A stretch of DNA of 64,000 bases, from assembly GCA_900319645.1 (NCBI GenBank), contig ONPG01000001.1, positions 124,001-188,000 on the forward strand. Reading direction: 5' to 3'. The stretch comes from an uncultured Bacteroidales bacterium (GTDB lineage Bacteria; Bacteroidota; Bacteroidia; Bacteroidales; Paludibacteraceae). Numbering within the stretch: position 1 is the stretch's first letter; the number at the start of each line of letters is the position of its first letter. Shown in pieces: positions 59,921 to 64,000 of the stretch. The translations under genes were made by a program, and so were the position numbers. The notes below the pieces were generated by a model that was not told the DNA's origin, ran no database searches, and saw only the letters and a list, made by a program, of their open reading frames with translations.

Positions 59921-62548
59921 TTACTCAGCGACTACGTTGGTAGTGCTGTCAGCCGGAGCAGGTGTCGGGTCTGCGTGGTCAAGAATGGTCTCATAGTGAA
60001 CTTCTTCGAAACTGATCTTGAACTCAACGCGGCGGTTTTTCTGACGTCCCTTAGCGGTCTTGTTGTCTGCAATAGGTACTTCAGAACCATAACCAACAGC
60101 CGTCAGGCGCTCAGCCGGAACACCCTGTTTGATCAGGTAGTTACGTACGGCTTCAGCACGCTTCTGCGAAATCTTTTTGTTGGTCTCTGCCTTACCTGTA
60201 TTGTCGGTATGACCTTGAATCTCAACGATATAATTCGGGTTGTCAATGAAGATGGTCGCTATCAGGTTAAGCAGATCGTAGGACTTCGACTTGATAGTGG
60301 CCTTTCCTGTCTCAAACTCAACACCTTGCATAGCTTTTTGCAGCAGTTTGCGAACTTCTTTCTTCACCTCTGGGCAACCTTTGTTTGCTTTGACACCCAT
60401 TACGTACGGACACTCATCTTCGTAATCGGGAATACCGTCGCCGTCACTATCCTTAATACATCCCTTCTCATCAACGAATCCGATAGCCTCTTTCGGTGTG
60501 TCAGGACACTCGTCTTTATAGTCGGGCACACCATCTCCGTCGCTATCAATCGGGCATCCCATGGTGTCCACCTTGACATCCATCGGTGTCTCAGGACACT
60601 GATCCAGATAATCGGGTACTCCATCGCCATCGCTATCCTTCGGGCAACCAACGGTATCAACTTTGTTGCGAGCCTCTTCCGGAGTGTTCGGACATCTATC
60701 CAGATAGTCGGGCACACCATCGCCGTCGCTATCTTTCGGGCAACCAACGGAATCAACATATCCGATAGCTTCTGCAGGAGTGTTAGGACACTTATCCAGA
60801 TAATCGGGCACACCGTCACCGTCGCTGTCTCTCGGGCAACCGAGCGAATCAACATGTCCGATAGCTGCTGACGGAGTATGCAGACAGTGATCCAGATAAT
60901 CAGGCACACCATCGTGGTCCTCATCCAACGGACAACCAACAGAATCCACCTCTACGCCACGCGGAGTGTCCGGACACATATCCAGTTTGTCCCATACGCC
61001 GTCTTTATCACGGTCACGACGGTTGGTTCCCCAGCATATCGAGAGGCCGAATGCAAGGTTGATATTCTTTGCCTTGTAGGGAATAACATACATCGGTTTT
61101 TCTGCATTCTTGTCGAGAGCGGCATAGGAGGTCGGAATATAATCCATCGCCACAGTGAGGTTGATACCATCATATGGCATAATACTCAAACCGGCTCCGA
61201 TGTTGCTGAACTTACCATTCTCCAGAAGAGAGTAGGAGGCGGCAATATTGAACCAATTAACAGGACGGAATGCTACACCAAGAGTGACTTCTTCATAGAG
61301 ACGTGCATTGTACAGACGTGTTGCAGAAACCACACCTACGCCCACGCGATTGTCCCAGAAATTAGCATCTACGCCCAGATTGAGGCGGGTGGAAATCATT
61401 CGTGCATAACCACCGTTGCCGGAACGAGTGAGTTGCATGGCTTTGGTTAATCCCTGCAAACCTCTCATTACGGAATCCAATACCATCTGGGTCGAGAAAT
61501 TTCCTTGCTCGTCATGGAAAGCAGGGTCGTTATAGTTGATGTTGCCGACACCATTGAAGGTGGTGTCAACGGAAACGCTGTAGCGGTTGCCCATCCAATA
61601 GACAAAACCGAGGTCATTCAATGCCAGTGAGATCTGCAGGTTCTCAATGGGCTTGTAGGTGAAACCGACGTCGATCGCACCTCCGTAACCACTCGGAGTG
61701 AGTAGTCTGGGAACATTGTTGAGGTCAACGACTTTGTTCCAGTCTATTTTCTTGGTCCCTTCTTCTCCTTCACCTCCGCTAATGGCGTTTATCAGATCGT
61801 TAACTGTGCTGCCATCGTGGATGTTCAGCTCGTCCATGTTAATAGGACCTGCTATATTCAGCCCAAGACCTCCTTGCAGTTTCCATGCCTCATTGCTGGC
61901 TTTGATGTTCAGGTTTTTGGCATCAAATGCAGCATTCATCTGTCCGAGCAGGAATTTCACTTTTCCACCGACAGTCCACTGGTCGTTGATGCGATGGCTG
62001 TAACCTCCGGCTACTTCAGTATAAGCTGTGGCTCCGATGCCTAATCCTGACAAACCGAATGTATTGGTCCCATTTGTCAAGTCAAGTTTGCCGGCTAACA
62101 TAAATTCAAACATCGATTTCGGCAGCGATGTGCCAACGTCCAGACGCTCGTTGATACCGATAGTTACGTATCCGGCATCCCTCAAACGGAAACCGAAGTT
62201 GAGGAAACTGAATGTGAGTCCGCCATTCACCAAGGTCATGCTACGCATTGTTTTGAGGAACGCATTCTTGTCTGCACTCGGGTGAATAGCTGTAATCGTT
62301 TTTCCTGTTTTCGGATCAACATAGACCAGATCGCTCATCGTCAGCGAGTTGTTACCCCAACTCATCGATGTCCATCCTATCGGAGAAAAGTTGATAAATC
62401 CTTGACTTACAGGCTGGAAGGCTGGGTTGATTGTGTGGCGCATAGGCGCATTCTCCAGGAAATAGAGAGTGGTTACCTGTTGCGCGCTTGCTGCGATGCT
62501 CGTAGCCGCCAGAAGGGCTACCATAACAAACTTATGCATTGTTTTCAT
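59921..62548 (-). CDS. OmpA-family protein with barrel and thrombospondin type 3 repeats
   Basis: 875 residues. Signal peptide, then a beta-barrel-type domain of the DUF5723 kind (PMRHTINPAFQPVSQGFINF, to about residue 500). Seven Ca-binding type 3 repeats follow, centred on DSDGDGVPDYLDKCPNTP-like sequences, and then a C-terminal OmpA domain binding peptidoglycan (VEIQGHTDNTGKAETNKKIS, KGRQKNRRVEF). It anchors the outer membrane to the cell wall. A gap of 14 bases separates it from the upstream partial gene. Confidence 0.9.
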   Translation of the reverse strand: MKTMHKFVMVALLAATSIAASAQQVTTLYFLENAPMRHTINPAFQPVSQGFINFSPIGWTSMSWGNNSLTMSDLVYVDPKTGKTITAIHPSADKNAFLKTMRSMTLVNGGLTFSFLNFGFRLRDAGYVTIGINERLDVGTSLPKSMFEFMLAGKLDLTNGTNTFGLSGLGIGATAYTEVAGGYSHRINDQWTVGGKVKFLLGQMNAAFDAKNLNIKASNEAWKLQGGLGLNIAGPINMDELNIHDGSTVNDLINAISGGEGEEGTKKIDWNKVVDLNNVPRLLTPSGYGGAIDVGFTYKPIENLQISLALNDLGFVYWMGNRYSVSVDTTFNGVGNINYNDPAFHDEQGNFSTQMVLDSVMRGLQGLTKAMQLTRSGNGGYARMISTRLNLGVDANFWDNRVGVGVVSATRLYNARLYEEVTLGVAFRPVNWFNIAASYSLLENGKFSNIGAGLSIMPYDGINLTVAMDYIPTSYAALDKNAEKPMYVIPYKAKNINLAFGLSICWGTNRRDRDKDGVWDKLDMCPDTPRGVEVDSVGCPLDEDHDGVPDYLDHCLHTPSAAIGHVDSLGCPRDSDGDGVPDYLDKCPNTPAEAIGYVDSVGCPKDSDGDGVPDYLDRCPNTPEEARNKVDTVGCPKDSDGDGVPDYLDQCPETPMDVKVDTMGCPIDSDGDGVPDYKDECPDTPKEAIGFVDEKGCIKDSDGDGIPDYEDECPYVMGVKANKGCPEVKKEVRKLLQKAMQGVEFETGKATIKSKSYDLLNLIATIFIDNPNYIVEIQGHTDNTGKAETNKKISQKRAEAVRNYLIKQGVPAERLTAVGYGSEVPIADNKTAKGRQKNRRVEFKISFEEVHYETILDHADPTPAPADSTTNVVAE

Positions 62549-62562
62549 TGTGAGTCCTCCTG

Positions 62563-64000
62563 TTATTTGTTATTATTGTTGTTAAAGAATTTCACCACAG
62601 CATCTATCTGTGCGGTCAAACCGATTCCGATGGTCAGACTTTCATCCGGTTTGATACGTGTGCCCGGTTCAACTTTGGCAATTGCGTTGTTGTCCGCCTC
62701 TATGGTATATAAGATGGTTTTGATCTTCGGCAGCGAATCCAGTCCTGCACGGGTAACTTCGCCATAGAACAAGTTCTTTGTCGGCTGAATAACCCATTCC
62801 TCGCCTTCTTTTTTGCTGGTTGGGCAAGCGATATTTATCACGGAGTCGTTAAACAAGGTAAACGGCTCGGTGGTTGAGTTGGGCTTCATAATCACATTCC
62901 CCTTCTCGTCCAAACATTTGAATTTGGCACGCAAAGCCAATGGAATAGCGTTCTCTACGGTAATCACCAGGTCCACTTTAGATGTGCTGCGCAGTGAGTA
63001 AAGCCAGTTGGTACTTCTCTCCAGCGAATCGATATCAACCGAACTCAGACCGATGTTGCTCATCGTATCGGTATAGTTGATTGCCAAACTGTCCATGAAA
63101 TACATTGGGAGCTTAGCTTCCGCATGGAAATCTACGAAAGTATTCGGCTGAACACGGATCTGTTTGGTCTGGGTCGTGTCAAAATTGAAGATAAATTTGT
63201 ACGCAATTTTCTGCGGCATCTCGATAAACATCTGATTTATCTTGCCGTTTTGCGGAGTGTTGTCAAACAGGAGCTCGAATTTAGCCGTATCGGTCAGTTG
63301 ACTATTATGCGGATCCAGATATTGGCCTTTATTGAGCCTTTTACGGAACTTAGGTGACTCAATGCCATCCTCGTCCGTGAACATGGCGTAACGCTTCACG
63401 TTGTACGAATCTTCTGCGTAGAGATATTCGCCGGAAACGACAAGCGCACCTGCTACCTGAGTAGCTACATCGGCCATGATACGTGGCTCGGCAAACGGCA
63501 AACGTGATTTTTTCAGGAAAGCCAAATCGTCAAATGCTCGTGAAATGTCAAAAACACCTTCGTCATACATCTGCGTGGAAGGTTCAAACCATCCCCAAAG
63601 GGCTTCGAAGTCGATGAAGCGAACGCTGAAATCATACTGGATAGATGCGTTCGTGGGAACATTGACGGTTACTTGTTCAGGAATCGTGAAAAATACTTTG
63701 GCGTTGAATGAGCAGGAGTCCAGCGCATTGTTGAAACCTACGTCTTTCGTTTTGTCTTTGATCAGATCCAACGTGAAGTTTTTCAGCAGAATAGGCAGAT
63801 CCTCGCCGTAATCATTGACTTTGCTTGTTGCTTTGCTGTAAATGGTTACAATACGGCTTGATCCATCGTGAGGAGTGATATGCTCTCCCATGTCCAGTTT
63901 CACCGAGTCAATCCATTCCCATTTCAGGTCATCGAAATTCAAACGATTGATTTTTGTTCCAAAATCGGCATTGGTGATAGAGGCGCTATCAATACGCTCG
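62563..64000 (-). CDS. hypothetical beta-rich protein (partial, 5' end beyond right edge)
   Basis: The frame stays open to the right edge; the TTG at 63942 is internal, because in-frame codons E-R-I-D-S-A-S-I-T-N-A-D-F-G precede it. The visible ~479 residues are beta-strand-rich with no membrane helix (e.g. VKLDMGEHITPHDGSSRIVT, CPTSKKEGEEWVIQPTKNLF) and end in a run of five Asn and Lys. It is transcribed with the OmpA-type gene and is probably an envelope partner. Family not recognised. Confidence 0.75.
   Translation of the reverse strand, partial: ERIDSASITNADFGTKINRLNFDDLKWEWIDSVKLDMGEHITPHDGSSRIVTIYSKATSKVNDYGEDLPILLKNFTLDLIKDKTKDVGFNNALDSCSFNAKVFFTIPEQVTVNVPTNASIQYDFSVRFIDFEALWGWFEPSTQMYDEGVFDISRAFDDLAFLKKSRLPFAEPRIMADVATQVAGALVVSGEYLYAEDSYNVKRYAMFTDEDGIESPKFRKRLNKGQYLDPHNSQLTDTAKFELLFDNTPQNGKINQMFIEMPQKIAYKFIFNFDTTQTKQIRVQPNTFVDFHAEAKLPMYFMDSLAINYTDTMSNIGLSSVDIDSLERSTNWLYSLRSTSKVDLVITVENAIPLALRAKFKCLDEKGNVIMKPNSTTEPFTLFNDSVINIACPTSKKEGEEWVIQPTKNLFYGEVTRAGLDSLPKIKTILYTIEADNNAIAKVEPGTRIKPDESLTIGIGLTAQIDAVVKFFNNNNNK

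Noticed and set aside
1-64000. tRNA, rRNA, CRISPR arrays, IS transposases or integrases
   Set aside because: No tRNA cloverleaf, rRNA stretch, spaced repeat array or transposase/integrase motif was found on reading the window, although a short tRNA could be missed without a scan.

Overview
The window reads as a chromosomal segment of a Bacteroidales bacterium. Support for this: promoters of the Bacteroidetes type (a TTTG box, 19-21 bases, then TAnnTTTG) occur before many genes; secreted enzymes carry C-terminal tails like type IX secretion sorting domains; and DUF2723, DUF3987, S23, class III fructose bisphosphatase and the CoaX-OMP-TPR-LptC gene order are typical of the order. Pectin and starch enzymes suggest a gut or rumen degrader of plant polysaccharides. 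I cannot name the genus.

Layout. 1-1061: partial minus-strand DUF3987 gene, normally a mobile-element gene, with 36-base coding repeats at its visible end. 1062-1746: gene-free stretch with a large nested inverted repeat. 1747-10858: minus-strand surface polysaccharide operon (two nucleotide-sugar dehydrogenases, MurB-like flavoprotein, Wzy, acyltransferase, Wzx, pyruvyl transferase, GT4), interrupted by an S23 four-helix-bundle gene between inverted repeats. 11095-24383: DUF2723 membrane protein, CobW GTPase with a His/Asp/Glu-rich linker, thioesterase, VWA protein behind a sigma-54-like promoter, pectinesterase, YidE/AspT transporter, class III FBPase. 24407-28274: divergent regulator-like gene and transmembrane Ser/Thr kinase, then lipoprotein, small secreted helical protein, DUF4190 and DUF2752 genes.

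28323-36249 is the most interesting part: an AT-rich locus resembling a type VII (ESX/WXG100) secretion system, which is not a standard Bacteroidales system. A 1230-residue FtsK/SpoIIIE-type ATPase has one intact ATP site among apparently four RecA-like modules. It is followed by a 93-residue WXG100-like protein, two 156-residue helical proteins (one sharing the W-x-D-K-x-A motif), a 480-residue protein ending in a ribosomal L7/L12 C-terminal-like domain, and a coiled-coil multi-pass membrane protein. The operon lies behind a ~500-base structured leader with two promoters and two mutually exclusive fold sets, one ending in an intrinsic-terminator-like hairpin. The upstream promoter has a near-copy before the 26.4-kb lipoprotein operon, suggesting shared control.

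36271-41832: small accessory genes (orphan protein, HAD nucleotidase, several hypotheticals, YafQ-type toxin-antitoxin pair) and repeat-rich intergenic DNA. 41948-49097: conserved core genes (acyl-CoA synthetase, CoaX, outer-membrane barrel, TPR protein behind a second sigma-54-like site, LptC, FabG). 49132-53164 (minus): two GH13 lipoproteins and an O-methyltransferase. 53240-58178 (plus): pectate lyase, Lrp regulator, TrpS, small lipoprotein, outer-membrane barrel. 58464-64000 (minus): rsmG, yebC, an OmpA protein with thrombospondin type 3 repeats, and a partial unknown gene running off the right edge.
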